Source: Brevibacterium permense
GTDB taxonomy: Bacteria > Actinomycetota > Actinomycetes > Actinomycetales > Brevibacteriaceae
DNA length: 57,246 bases
Reading direction: 5' to 3'
Assembly (NCBI RefSeq): GCF_025506275.1
Contig: NZ_QYCP01000072.1
Span: 1-57,246, forward strand
Shown here: positions 17,367 through 26,127 of the stretch, piece after piece
How positions within the stretch are numbered: position 1 is the stretch's first letter
Layout of the letters: each line of letters opens with the position of its first letter
The notes under the pieces: model-generated
What the model was told of the DNA's origin: nothing
The model's database searches: none
The model's input: the letters and a program-made list of their open reading frames with translations, nothing else
Program-made: the position numbers and the translations under genes

Positions 17367-17879
17367 GTGACGAATCCTCCCGCACCTCAGTTCACCGTCC
17401 GCCCCGAGACGCCCGGTGACATCGAAGTAATCCACCAGCTGACCGCGTCCGCCTTCGGTCAGGTCGACGAGGCGGAACTCGTCGATGCTCTTCGTGCATC
17501 CGGCAATAGGATCGACGGTCTGTCGTTCGTCGGCGTCCTCGACGGTGAGGTCATCGCCCACGCCATGCTCTCCCGGTGCTTCGTCGGCGAGGTTTCCGGA
17601 GCCTGCCTTGCGCCCTGTTCCGTATGGCCGGACCACCAGCGCACCGGCGCCGGCACCGCGGTGATTGAGGCACTCCTCGCCGAGGCGGCCCGCAGAGGTG
17701 AGGCCTTCGCCGTCGTCCTCGGTCACGCCGAGTACTATCCGCGCTTCGGGTTCACCCCGGCCTCAGGCTTCGGCATCAACCTGCATGTCGACGTCCCCGA
17801 TGACGCACTTATGGCGATGCCGCTGGCCGGCGAGGTGCCTGCGGGCGCCCTGGCCTTCGCCCCCGAATTCGGGGTCTGA
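17367..17879 (+). CDS. GNAT-family N-acetyltransferase
   Basis: 170 residues. The order of segments is that of YhbS-like acetyltransferases: FTVRPETPGDIEVIHQLTASAF, DGEVIAHAMLS, then APCSVWPDHQRTGAGTAV, with the acetyl-CoA loop Q/R-x-x-G-x-G/A as QRTGAGTA, and HAEYYPRFGFTPASGFGI near the C-terminus. Substrate unknown. The GTG at 17367 is the first in-frame start that begins the domain; an open frame runs further upstream through the 40-bp duplication, but that part is not protein-like. No clear ribosome site, so possibly leaderless. Confidence 0.8.
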   Translation: MTNPPAPQFTVRPETPGDIEVIHQLTASAFGQVDEAELVDALRASGNRIDGLSFVGVLDGEVIAHAMLSRCFVGEVSGACLAPCSVWPDHQRTGAGTAVIEALLAEAARRGEAFAVVLGHAEYYPRFGFTPASGFGINLHVDVPDDALMAMPLAGEVPAGALAFAPEFGV

Positions 17880-17976
17880 GGCGCGGACTCACTGGCCTGC
17901 CCCTCCTCCCAGTTTGCTTGTGTCCTTTCGCCTCCGCCCGCTGCGTCTGCCCACGAGGCTGGCATCTCGCGAAACA

Positions 17977-18064
17977 GTAGGTCGCAATCGGACATTTGCG
18001 CCTGAATATAGGTCAGCATCGGATACTTTCCGGCGCCAGAACTGTCCGATGGTGACCTACATTT
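17977..18064. repeat. Dispersed palindromic repeat, copy 1
   Basis: Built of a 17-base word close to TAGGTCACCATCGGATA: two direct copies (17978, 18008) and one inverted copy (about 18042-18060). The last two form a hairpin. It lies between the convergent ends of the acetyltransferase and the endonuclease-like gene, ending one base before the latter's stop codon. Related copies are at 19262 and 26010. Confidence 0.8.
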
Positions 18065-18065
18065 C

Positions 18066-18989
18066 TCACTGGAGCCCAAGGTGTCGGCGGATGTCGCGTT
18101 CAAGTTGACGGCGATTGGTCGATTTCGTTACTCGCAATACCGTCCAGCCGGCGGCTTTCAGTGCGTTGACTCGGTCGATATCAGCGGCCCACTGTCCCTC
18201 TGATGTCCTGTGATGGTCTCCCTCGTACTCCAATGCGAGTTTCACTTTCGGGTAGCCGAGGTCGGGATGCAGTGTCCGATCGATCGTCGGGCAGTACACA
18301 GCAGGGTGGACGACGGGTTCAGGAAGGTCCCGGGAAACAGCCCAGAGTCGGAGATCAGTCTCCATCGGCGAGTCGACATCTTCTCTGATCAGTTCGAAGG
18401 CGGAAAGCAGCTTCGATCTTGCCCTGAGATGTTTCGTTCCGGAGATGTGCTTGTCCAGGTCTTCCAATGAGAATTGGGGCGGGCTCTTCCAATCGCCGAT
18501 CGCCGCATCTCCGATCTTCACCAGCGACTCCACCGTGCAGACGGAGGCAAGTTGACTGAAGACCTGCATCGGACTCTGAACTGGCAGGCCCAGAAAATCG
18601 GTTCGTCTGAGCGTTCTCATCCGATGCAGCGTCACGCCTCTTCTGCGGATGCGTTTGTTGATGTCCGACGTTGCCAGATGCAGACTGACTTTGCCGTTGG
18701 AACGCGGCAACGGCCACCCGAACAGACGCACAGCAGTTTCGCTGCATGCAACGACCCCGGGGTGTCTGTGGGCAAGGGCGAGTAACATCTGAGCATCTTT
18801 GATCCAGTCATCATCTGCCCAAGTCGGAATCGGAAACTCAGTGGGGTCGGTGCCGTCGAAGCGGATTCCCCAGGCAGCTGGTGGAAAGTTACGACCGGAG
18901 CGGATGTCGTAGTCGGAGGCGCCGCGTGCACGTGCTTCGGAGACCGAGACGATGGCTGGATAGTCGGCATAGTTCAGAGGGTGCTTCAT
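18066..18989 (-). CDS. DUF559-type protein with PD-(D/E)XK-like C-terminus
   Basis: 307 residues. The N-terminal half resembles the AbiEi-like winged-helix region common in actinobacterial proteins of this architecture (segment HPGVVACSETAVRLFGWPLP). The C-terminal domain has METDLRLW, LHPDLGYPKVKLALEYEGD-HH and TVLRVTK, the spaced Glu...Asp...Glu-x-Glu pattern of a Vsr/DUF559 nuclease fold. Such genes are scattered as singletons; function unproven. ATG 18989 is chosen over a TTG two codons upstream. Sequence here is less GC-rich than the neighbours and the gene sits between two copies of the dispersed repeat, hinting at mobility. Confidence 0.7.
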   Translation of the reverse strand: MKHPLNYADYPAIVSVSEARARGASDYDIRSGRNFPPAAWGIRFDGTDPTEFPIPTWADDDWIKDAQMLLALAHRHPGVVACSETAVRLFGWPLPRSNGKVSLHLATSDINKRIRRRGVTLHRMRTLRRTDFLGLPVQSPMQVFSQLASVCTVESLVKIGDAAIGDWKSPPQFSLEDLDKHISGTKHLRARSKLLSAFELIREDVDSPMETDLRLWAVSRDLPEPVVHPAVYCPTIDRTLHPDLGYPKVKLALEYEGDHHRTSEGQWAADIDRVNALKAAGWTVLRVTKSTNRRQLERDIRRHLGLQ

Positions 18990-19261
18990 GCACAAATCGT
19001 CTACTTGGACTCAGCGTGTGGGAAGACCTGCCTGAGGTGACTGTGGGCAACCGCTCTGCATCCACAGGCCGTATGTGCCTGAGTCAGGTCATTTGTCCAC
19101 AACCGGTCGAGGGCGGATCTGGGGGTGACCTTAGGCGATGTCAGCGCGCCCAGGAGAAGCTTCGGGTGTCCCGGCGACGACTCGAATGAAACTCTGCACA
19201 GGAGTGAGTGTGCGAGTGGACTCCGCCAGGCGCGCAGTCAGGGCGGAAAAGGGTGTGCGCG
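18990..19261. other. Non-coding stretch upstream of the DUF559-type gene
   Basis: Together with repeat copy 2 this makes a gap of about 420 bases without a gene. I see no protein-like frame here, no RNA gene and no clear promoter; it is presumably the upstream region of the minus-strand endonuclease-like gene. Confidence 0.5.
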
Positions 19262-19384
19262 AAATAGTGGTCACCATCGGACTTCCGGGCCAGAGAATAG
19301 GTCACCAACGGACATTTCTCGAGCCAGAAAGTATCCGATGGTGACCCGAATTCGAGGACAGTGTCCGTTTGTGACCACTATTCG
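19262..19384. repeat. Dispersed palindromic repeat, copy 2 (nested form)
   Basis: Four copies of the repeat word: two direct (GTGGTCACCATCGGACTT at 19268 and ATAGGTCACCAACGGACA at 19298) then two inverted (from 19330 and from 19359). The outer pair (AATAGTGGTCAC...GTGACCACTATT) encloses the inner pair, giving a nested double hairpin. It is the most complete of the three copies and lies downstream of the permease gene. Confidence 0.8.
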
Positions 19385-19408
19385 GGGAAGCGGGCGCCCC
19401 CGCGTGAG

Positions 19409-20956
19409 TTACAGCTTGGCGCGGTGGGTGCGGATCGCCTCGGCGACGGCGATGGCGTCACCTTCGGGAGCGTCGGACTTTCGGTCGGGGCGTGCCGTGA
19501 ACAGGTAGATGAAGCCGGCGACCAGCACGACGACCAGCCCGATGAGCACGATCCAGTCGGCGAAGAACGACCCGGAGTCTCCCGGCAGCGACAGCAGAAC
19601 CATCGCGAAGACGCCGTAGGCCAGGGCCGCGATGTTGACGACGATGCCCCAGCCGCCCAGCGACCACGGCCCCGCCGGCTTCCACCCCTTCACCCTCTGC
19701 CGCAGGGCACCGAGGACGACCATCTGGAATGCGAGGTAGATGCCGAGGATCGCGAACGAGGTCACGGCGACGAGGATTCCGTCGTTGAACCAGATGAGCA
19801 CGCAGATCAGTGCGGGTGCCGTGCAGGCGACGATGAGCGCATTGTGCGGAATCTTCGTCCCGTCGGTGACTTTCGACAGCCACCGGTGCCCGGGCATCAT
19901 CCCGTCGCGGGCGAAGCTGAAGATCAGCCTCGACGCGGCGGCCTGCAGGCTGAGCACGCAGGAGATGAACGCGAGGACAGCGACGACGAGGAAGATCTTC
20001 GCCCCCACCGCACCGAGGCTGCCCTCGAGGATCGCGGGAATCGGGTCGGCGACCTCACCGGAGACGATCTCGTCGAGATTCGGTGCCGCGAGCACGTACC
20101 CGCCGAAGGAGAACAGGGCCGAGACTGCTCCGACGAGGATCGTCATGAGCATTGCCTTCGGGATGCCGCGAGCCGGATTCGACACTTCCTCGGCGACGTC
20201 ACCGCATGCTTCGAATCCGTAGAAGAGGAAGAGCCCGGCGACTGCGGCTCCCATGAAGACGGGCAGGTAGCTGCCGTCGCCGGCGGTGCCCATGGTGTCG
20301 AAGAAGACGGTGAAGCTGTGCTTGCGTTCGAAGATGAGCAGGAACAGGCCGAGTCCGATGACGCCGATGAGTTCGGCGAAGAGGCCGATGCGCGCGATGC
20401 GGGCCAGCCATTTCGTGCCCGAGAAGTTGATAGCTAAGGCGAGAACGAGCAGCGCCAGGCCGAGGAACAGTGTGGAGTTGCGGCTGAGTTCGAGGCCGAA
20501 GAGGCTCGCCAGGAATCCGGCACCGAACTCCGCCACCGAGGTGATCGTGACGATGAGTGCGCAGATGTAGATCCATGCGGCCATCCACGCATACCGCTTG
20601 CTCCACAGCCGCCTGGCCCATGGGTAGATTCCACCGGCGATGGGGAACTGGGAGACGACTTCGCCGAAGACGAGGGCGACGAGCAGCTGCCCGCAGGCGA
20701 CGATGACGATCCACCAGATAGAGGGCGGACCACCGGTTGAGAGCGCCACTGCCAGCAGCGAATACACACCGACGAGCGGGGAGAGGTAGGTGAAGCCGAG
20801 GGCGAAGTTCGCCCACGGACTCATCGACCGCTCGAAGGAGTCTTCGTAGCCGAGGACGGCCAGATGGTCGGAATCGGAGAGGTGGTCGCCGGCCCGGTTG
20901 CCGGTGGAGTGGTGAACGCCCGCGGGGTGGTGGGCATCCGGGAGATGTTCGGACAT
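19409..20956 (-). CDS. APC-superfamily amino acid permease
   Basis: 515 residues with about 12 predicted membrane helices after a His/Asp-rich N-terminus of about 40 residues. Family features include SPLVGVYSLLAVAL in helix 1, EVVSQFPIAGGIYPWAR in helix 2, FYGFEACGDVAEEVSNPARGIPKA in the middle and SFARDGMMPGHRWLSKV after helix 8. These fit amino acid/polyamine or GABA-type permeases; substrate not assignable. Start ATG 20956 with AAGGAAC upstream. It stands alone, divergent from the CPBP protease gene. Confidence 0.85.
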   Translation of the reverse strand: MSEHLPDAHHPAGVHHSTGNRAGDHLSDSDHLAVLGYEDSFERSMSPWANFALGFTYLSPLVGVYSLLAVALSTGGPPSIWWIVIVACGQLLVALVFGEVVSQFPIAGGIYPWARRLWSKRYAWMAAWIYICALIVTITSVAEFGAGFLASLFGLELSRNSTLFLGLALLVLALAINFSGTKWLARIARIGLFAELIGVIGLGLFLLIFERKHSFTVFFDTMGTAGDGSYLPVFMGAAVAGLFLFYGFEACGDVAEEVSNPARGIPKAMLMTILVGAVSALFSFGGYVLAAPNLDEIVSGEVADPIPAILEGSLGAVGAKIFLVVAVLAFISCVLSLQAAASRLIFSFARDGMMPGHRWLSKVTDGTKIPHNALIVACTAPALICVLIWFNDGILVAVTSFAILGIYLAFQMVVLGALRQRVKGWKPAGPWSLGGWGIVVNIAALAYGVFAMVLLSLPGDSGSFFADWIVLIGLVVVLVAGFIYLFTARPDRKSDAPEGDAIAVAEAIRTHRAKL

Positions 20957-21163
20957 GGTGTTGTTCCTTCATTCGAATCGTCGTTGATTCTGTGCTGTTC
21001 GCATCGTATCTCCGATTCTCACCTGCGGAAGCGTTCTCGTCCGGGCGGCTGAGCGCGATTTCATCCTCGCGGCGGAGGTACCCGACGACGGCGAGCCATA
21101 GCGTGGAATCACAGGCACGGATCGCCGCCGAATCGGCATCCCGTGCAGGAACGAGGAGGAACC

Positions 21164-22312
21164 GTGAACACGCAGACGCACAGTCAATCCGGATTCGCCG
21201 AGGCGACCGGACCGACCGAGCCATCACCTCAGCCCGCTATCCAACCCCACCCGCCCGGAACGACGGAATCCATGCCCGGTCCGGCCGCCTCGGCGATGGA
21301 CGGATCGCACACCCCCACCGAGGATGTCGACGCGAAAGGGCGACCTCTCGCCGTCGTGCCCGCCCGGGTCCCATGGCTCGAGATCGGCATCTTCGCTCTC
21401 ATCGCCTTCGGCCTCGCATGGATTGCATGCCTGCCGCTGTGGTTCTCCGAGAAGGGGATCGGCGATCCCGCCCTGCTTCTGGCCTGCGGCAGCGCCATGA
21501 TGTTCACTCCGCTCATCGCGAGCACCATTGCCTCCATCATCCAGCGCCGCCGCGCCCGCGCCAGGGGAGAGGTCCTGGCCAGTGCTCCGCGCTACTTCGG
21601 CTTCTGGCCGCTGCGCAGCTTCGGCCGAGTCATCGGGATGACCATCGCCGCCTTCTTCGGGATCATGGTGCTCGTCGTCCTCGGCTATCTGGTCAGCGCA
21701 GCCTTCGGATGGCTCGCCCTCGACCTCGACGGGCTGTCCGGGTTCAAGGCGCAGCTGGAATCGATTCCCGGCACGGACTCATTGCCGACTGCCGCCGCCA
21801 TCGCCATCTACCTGCTGCTCATGTTCGTCAGCTCGGTGGCCAATGTCGGTGTCACGATCGGCGAGGAATTCGGCTGGCGAGGATGGCTGCTCACCAGTCT
21901 GCGTCCCCTGGGCACATGGCCCGCACTGCTCATCATCGGCGTCGTCTGGGGGCTGTGGCACTCACCGCTCATCCTGCTCGGCTACAACTTCGGCCGCCCC
22001 GACATCGCCGGTGTGGGTTTCATGGTCGGCGGCTGCATCATGGTCGGCATCCTCTTCGGCTGGCTGCGCCTGCGCACCGGATCCGTGTGGCCGGCCGTAT
22101 TCGCCCATGCCGCACTCAACGGCTGCGGGGCCATGTTGCTGAGCCTGTTCGTCGACGCAGGTGCGCCGACTCCGGATCCGGCGCTTGCCGCGTTCCTCGG
22201 AGTCCCAGGCTGGACCGTCTCAGCAATCGTCATCGCAGTGCTCATCGTCACCGGCCAGTTCCGCAAGCAGCCGGAGCTGGGCATCAAGGAGAAGGCCGGC
22301 CGCGAATCTTGA
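21164..22312 (+). CDS. CPBP-family intramembrane metalloprotease
   Basis: 382 residues. A Pro/Thr-rich cytosolic N-terminus of about 70 residues precedes roughly eight hydrophobic segments. The CPBP (Abi/CAAX) motifs are intact in order: GEEFGWRGWL (EExxxR), VWGLWHSP (the conserved His) and FAHAALNGCG (HxxxN). Members cleave membrane proteins or mature peptides; the target is unknown. GTG 21164 follows AGGAGGA by three bases. Transcribed divergently from the permease. Confidence 0.85.
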   Translation: MNTQTHSQSGFAEATGPTEPSPQPAIQPHPPGTTESMPGPAASAMDGSHTPTEDVDAKGRPLAVVPARVPWLEIGIFALIAFGLAWIACLPLWFSEKGIGDPALLLACGSAMMFTPLIASTIASIIQRRRARARGEVLASAPRYFGFWPLRSFGRVIGMTIAAFFGIMVLVVLGYLVSAAFGWLALDLDGLSGFKAQLESIPGTDSLPTAAAIAIYLLLMFVSSVANVGVTIGEEFGWRGWLLTSLRPLGTWPALLIIGVVWGLWHSPLILLGYNFGRPDIAGVGFMVGGCIMVGILFGWLRLRTGSVWPAVFAHAALNGCGAMLLSLFVDAGAPTPDPALAAFLGVPGWTVSAIVIAVLIVTGQFRKQPELGIKEKAGRES

Positions 22313-22381
22313 GGCTCGGCCCCGGCGTCGGCTAGGCTCAAAACCCGATCAACCGGAATCCCAAACCCACAGGAGCCTCAT

Positions 22382-22870
22382 ATGACCTTCGGACCTTCGC
22401 TGCTGCAGACCGCCGGACGCGTATTCACCGCACCGATCTTCATCAGCGGCGGATACTCGGCTATCACTGATCCGGCAGGCAAAGCAACGATGGCCGAGTC
22501 GACCCTTGACGCCATCCGCGAATACGTGCCCGGGCTGCCCGACGACAACGAGCTGCTCGTGCGTATCAACGGCGGCGTTCAGATCCTCGCCGGCACCACC
22601 CTGCTGCTGGGAATCAAGCCACGCCTCTCGGCACTCGCACTCGCCGGGTCCCTCATCCCGACCACGCTCGCCGGACACTCCTTCTGGGCGATGGAAGGCG
22701 GAGAGGCAAAGGCTCACCAGACCCAGTTCTCGAAGAACCTCGCCGCGCTCGGGGGACTTCTGCTCCTTATCGGCGCCGGTGAGAACCAGAAGGCCATCGA
22801 TAAGGCGGCCGCCAAGGCTGCAAAGAAGGCCGCGAAGAAGGCTGAGAAGCACGCCCTCAAACAGGCCTGA
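22382..22870 (+). CDS. DoxX-family membrane protein
   Basis: 162 residues. GRVFTAPIFISGGYSAI at the N-terminus, NGGVQILAGTTLLLGI and LSALALAGSLIPTTLAGHSFW are typical DoxX helices (four predicted). The C-terminal 30 residues are an Ala/Lys-rich amphipathic helix (AAKAAKKAAKKAEK) unusual for the family and likely to lie on the membrane surface or bind acidic partners. AGGAG stands a few bases before ATG 22382. GrpB follows after three bases. Confidence 0.82.
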   Translation: MTFGPSLLQTAGRVFTAPIFISGGYSAITDPAGKATMAESTLDAIREYVPGLPDDNELLVRINGGVQILAGTTLLLGIKPRLSALALAGSLIPTTLAGHSFWAMEGGEAKAHQTQFSKNLAALGGLLLLIGAGENQKAIDKAAAKAAKKAAKKAEKHALKQA

Positions 22871-22873
22871 GGC

Positions 22874-23560
22874 ATGACGCACCTGTCCGCCGGTGATGCC
22901 TCCGCGCAGGAGGCCGCAGGCGGTGTGTCCGTCGATCCGATGTCAGCCGCGGTCGCTGACATCATCACCTTCAATGACGTCAAGGATCCCGATCTCTGGA
23001 CACGACCGACCACGCCGCCGACCGTGATCACCATCGTCGACCACGACCCCGCCTGGATCGATCATTTCGCCGAGGCGGCCCACCGGATCCGTCGGGCACT
23101 GAGCCCGAGCGGTGCGTTCGTCGGCATCGACCACGTCGGGTCCACCTCGGTGCCGGGATTGCCCGCGAAACCGATCATCGACATCGCCCTCGTCGTCGCC
23201 GACCCTACGGCCGAAGATGACTATGTCCCCGCACTCGCCGAAGCGGGATTCGGTCTCACCCTCCGCGAGCCCGCTTGGTACGAGCATCGGATGTTCAAAC
23301 GACGCGACCCGGACCCCGGGCAGCCTGGATGCAATCTCCACGTCTTCGGACCCCGGTGCGCGGAAGTGGCACGGATGCGGCTCTTCCGAGATCGGCTGCG
23401 AGAGCGTGCGGACGAGCGCGAGGCCTACGAGTCGGTGAAGCGCACCTCGGCCGCGGAAGCAAACGCGGTCGGGGAGACGGTCATGGGCTACAACGCCCGC
23501 AAGCAGGCCGTAGTCCGCGAGATCTACCACCGCATCTTCGAAGCCCGAGGTTGGGTCTGA
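22874..23560 (+). CDS. GrpB/UPF0157-family protein
   Basis: 228 residues. After a non-conserved N-terminus of about 50 residues, the domain shows VDHDPAWIDHFAEAAHRI, IDHVGSTSVPGLPAKPIID (the GS...D nucleotidyltransferase-like signature) and HVFGPRCAEVARMRLFRD. The family has a nucleotidyltransferase fold and appears fused to CoaE in some actinobacteria, but its substrate is unknown. It begins three bases after the DoxX gene and is probably cotranscribed. A later in-frame ATG (residue 23) could be the true start. Confidence 0.82.
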   Translation: MTHLSAGDASAQEAAGGVSVDPMSAAVADIITFNDVKDPDLWTRPTTPPTVITIVDHDPAWIDHFAEAAHRIRRALSPSGAFVGIDHVGSTSVPGLPAKPIIDIALVVADPTAEDDYVPALAEAGFGLTLREPAWYEHRMFKRRDPDPGQPGCNLHVFGPRCAEVARMRLFRDRLRERADEREAYESVKRTSAAEANAVGETVMGYNARKQAVVREIYHRIFEARGWV

Positions 23561-23622
23561 TCGACTCCACTGATGCACCAGTTCCGATGGGGCTGATCCG
23601 CTCACTCACACACCCGTCGCTG

Positions 23623-23646
23623 TTTGCTTAGGGTAGGCTAAGCAAA
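23623..23646. promoter_or_regulatory. DtxR/IdeR-type iron box
   Basis: TTTGCTTAG and CTAAGCAAA are perfect 9-base arms around GGTAGG; the core TTAGGGTAGGCTAAGCA closely follows the known DtxR consensus TTAGGTTAGGCTAACCTAA. It lies 26 bp before the siderophore-interacting protein gene, so Fe(II)-bound DtxR/IdeR should repress that gene when iron is ample. Confidence 0.85.
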
Positions 23647-23671
23647 GACTTGCGAACGAGGGGTGGAGCGA

Positions 23672-24562
23672 ATGGTCAACTGGCAGCGCGGCGTGATGCG
23701 GCTGATGCGCATCACGAATCACGAAGTGATCGTCACCGGGGTCACCGACTTCACCCCGACTTACCGCCGGATCCACTTCTCCGGTCCCGAACTGCTGGCC
23801 CAGCTCGATGAGGTCTTCCCGACGCTGTGGACCCGGCTGTGGTTCCCGCACCCGGAGAAGGGTGAAGGCCACCTGAGTCAGCGCGGCTACACGTTCTCGG
23901 CCATCGATCTTGAGGCCGGGACGTTCAGCCTCGACTTCGTCCTCCATGGTGACCTCGGCGACGCCGATCCGGCGGACCCGGCAAACCAGGCAATTCCGGC
24001 GGAACCGGCAGTTTCTGCGGGCCAGTCGGGGTCGGCAGCCTCGGTAGGTCCGATCGAGGCGGAATCCACCACCGCGATCGGTCCCGCGGCCCGCTGGGCG
24101 GCGCATGTCCGACCAGGTGACACCATCGAAGCCGCCCTCACCCCGGCCCGTCTCGACCTGCCTGACGACACCTCCCACCTCCTCCTGGTGGGGGACCTCA
24201 CCGCGCTCCCAGCCATCAATTCCTGGTGCGAAGCCGTCCCCGCCGACATTGCCATCACCGTGGCGATCACCGCCGACCCGGCCGAAGTGACAGGGCTCCC
24301 GCGGTCGGAGCACCCCAACGCGACGTGGCATTGGGTGAGTCAGGGTGTGAGCGCCGAGGCGGCCCCGCAGCATCGCACGGATCGATCCGTGGCCGATCAC
24401 CTGCGCGGACTCGACCTCGATAGCGCCGGACTGTACGTCTGGGCGGCGGGGGAGAGGAGCATGGTCAAAGAGGTCCGTCGCTTCGCCAAGGGCGATCTGG
24501 GGCTGGGGCGCTCGCAGCAGTTCTCCCAGTTCTACTGGTTCGCCGACAAGCCCACCGGCTGA
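23672..24562 (+). CDS. Siderophore-interacting protein, FAD-dependent ferric reductase
   Basis: 296 residues. The FAD-binding barrel carries YRRIHFSGPEL and the RxYT motif as RGYTFSAID; the C-terminal NAD(P)H-binding part has LLLVGDLTALPAINSW, WAAGERSMVKEVRRF and ends SQFYWFADKPTG, all typical of the SIP family. An Ala/Pro-rich insertion of about 40 residues interrupts the middle. It should release iron from ferric siderophores in the cytosol. ATG 23672 follows GAGGGGTGGAG. The iron box immediately upstream supports an iron-regulated role. Confidence 0.9.
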   Translation: MVNWQRGVMRLMRITNHEVIVTGVTDFTPTYRRIHFSGPELLAQLDEVFPTLWTRLWFPHPEKGEGHLSQRGYTFSAIDLEAGTFSLDFVLHGDLGDADPADPANQAIPAEPAVSAGQSGSAASVGPIEAESTTAIGPAARWAAHVRPGDTIEAALTPARLDLPDDTSHLLLVGDLTALPAINSWCEAVPADIAITVAITADPAEVTGLPRSEHPNATWHWVSQGVSAEAAPQHRTDRSVADHLRGLDLDSAGLYVWAAGERSMVKEVRRFAKGDLGLGRSQQFSQFYWFADKPTG

Positions 24563-24594
24563 GCCGCGCCGACACGAATCGCTCTACCCTCCGG

Positions 24595-24646
24595 TCCGCC
24601 ACACCCCTGGATTTCCGTCCCCATCCGCCGCACCCCTGGAATTCCG
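24595..24646. repeat. Imperfect direct repeat before pncA
   Basis: Two 23-base units starting at 24595 and 24624 (CCGCCACACCCCTGGATTTC and CCGCCGCACCCCTGGAATTC with flanks) differ at few positions, 29 bp apart. No role apparent. Confidence 0.6.
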
Positions 24647-24670
24647 CGCAGAAACGCCTATGCTCAAGGC

Positions 24671-25237
24671 ATGGCCAAGGCACTCCTCATCGTCGATGTC
24701 CAGAATGACTTCACCGAAGGCGGCGCGCTCGGCGTGACCGGCGGTGATGCCGTCGCCGAAGGCATCAGCGCTCACCTCTCCGCCCATGCCGGAGACTACA
24801 ATGCCGTCATCGCTTCCCGCGACTGGCACGATGCCGACAATGACAACGGCGGCCACTTCAGCGACTCCCCGGACTTCGTCGATTCCTGGCCCGTCCACTG
24901 CGTCGCAGACACCGACGGTGCGGCTTTCGATCCGTTCCTCGACACCGAGGCCATCACCCACGAGGTCCGCAAGGGACAAGGCAAACCCGACTATTCGGCT
25001 TTCCAAGGGATCACGGACATGGGGAGCCGCCTCGGCGAGCTTCTGGGCGATCTCACCATCACCGAGGTGGACGTCGTCGGCATCGCCACCGACCATTGCG
25101 TACGCGCTTCCGCCCTCGACGCGCTGAGCGTGGGGCTGAGCGTTCGCGTGCTCACCGACCTCGTCGCGGGCGTCGGAGACGAGTCGAGCAGGGCCGCCCT
25201 AGCGGAGGTCGAGAAGGCGGGCGCTGAGCTCGTCTGA
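24671..25237 (+). CDS. pncA: Nicotinamidase
   Basis: 188 residues, isochorismatase-like hydrolase. The catalytic triad is visible as Asp9 (IVDVQNDF), Lys101 (VRKGQGK) and Cys143 (TDHCVRA); metal ligands Asp51 and His53 (RDWHD) and His62 (GGHF) are present, which distinguishes nicotinamidase from other family members. It deamidates nicotinamide to nicotinate for NAD salvage, and would activate pyrazinamide. Full length; a single gene, with the broken MmpL gene downstream. Confidence 0.92.
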   Translation: MAKALLIVDVQNDFTEGGALGVTGGDAVAEGISAHLSAHAGDYNAVIASRDWHDADNDNGGHFSDSPDFVDSWPVHCVADTDGAAFDPFLDTEAITHEVRKGQGKPDYSAFQGITDMGSRLGELLGDLTITEVDVVGIATDHCVRASALDALSVGLSVRVLTDLVAGVGDESSRAALAEVEKAGAELV

Positions 25238-25375
25238 GTCGCCGACCCTCCGCGGAACCCCCACCCTCAGAAGAACTATCGCCCCAGCTCAGCGATTTTT
25301 CTCCATCGAAAGTTGCAGATCGAATCCGAACTCACAGGCGATGTGTGTGACTCCTTAGATTGATGGACTGGAGTC

Positions 25376-25981
25376 ATGAACTCACCACTGGCGAAAACCG
25401 CACACACGCTGACATCGAAGCGCGGTTCGTGGCTCGTACTCTGCGGAATCGTCGTCCTCGTCGCTCTGCTCTTCGGACTCCTGTCCGGGGCAGGGGAGGA
25501 CCGGCCCAACGAAACCGCTCCGGCCGACTCCGAATCGACTCAAGCACAGAAGACCCTCGACAAGTTCCCCGAGGCGGACAAGCAGTCCGTCATGGTCGTG
25601 GCCTCGAACGAGGACGGATCCGAACTCTCCGCCGACGATCAGGCGCAGCTGAAGGAGCTCGGCGGCTCGCTCGGCGATTCCGTCGGCGACGAATCCTCCG
25701 AGACCGTCACGGGACCGATCCTCAGCGGCGACAAACAGGCCGCGCTGCTCATGGTGCCCATCACGGGTGGTGCGCAAACCGGGCCTCCACCTCGGCGCCG
25801 GAATCGTCATCCTCGGTGTCATGGCCACCGGCTTCATCGGGTCCTCGATCGGTCTCGACCAGACCGAGAAGTTCAGGGTCCAGTCCGAATCGGCGCAGGG
25901 ACTCGACGTCCTCGCCGACCATTTCCCGCCCGGGGAATCCCAGCCGATCTGGATCGTCGCCGAGGACCAGTCGGTGGCGTA
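25376..25981 (+). pseudogene. MmpL-family transporter remnant, internally deleted
   Basis: The first 130 or so residues are a normal MmpL start: a membrane helix (WLVLCGIVVLVALLFGLL) then a periplasmic stretch (QAQKTLDKFPEADKQSVMVV to AALLMVPIT). The frame then changes and what follows, read from about 25767, is the later segment VVRKPGLHLGAGIVILGVMA and GLDQTEKFRVQSESAQGL, i.e. the start of the second half of such a protein, stopping at 25981. Intact members are around 700 residues, so a central block of some 240 residues and most of the second half are gone. Copy 3 of the dispersed repeat begins 29 bp after the break. Confidence 0.8.
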
Positions 25982-26009
25982 GAGGCCTCGCTTCTGGCGG
26001 CCTCCGCCG

Positions 26010-26102
26010 AGTTTAGGTCGCTATCGGATGTTTGAAGCCGAATATAGGTCACCATCGGATACTTCTGAGCGAATAAAGTATCCGATGGTGACCTATATTC
26101 GC
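26010..26102. repeat. Dispersed palindromic repeat, copy 3
   Basis: Two direct copies of the repeat word (TTAGGTCGCTATCGGAT from 26012 and ATAGGTCACCATCGGATA from 26043) and one inverted copy (about 26074-26097). The last two are a near-perfect hairpin: AATATAGGTCACCATCGGAT pairs with its complement around TTCTGAGCGAATAA. It separates the MmpL remnant from the VOC pseudogene. Confidence 0.85.
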
Positions 26103-26127
26103 GCGCTGGCTGGACCTGCTGATCTCA

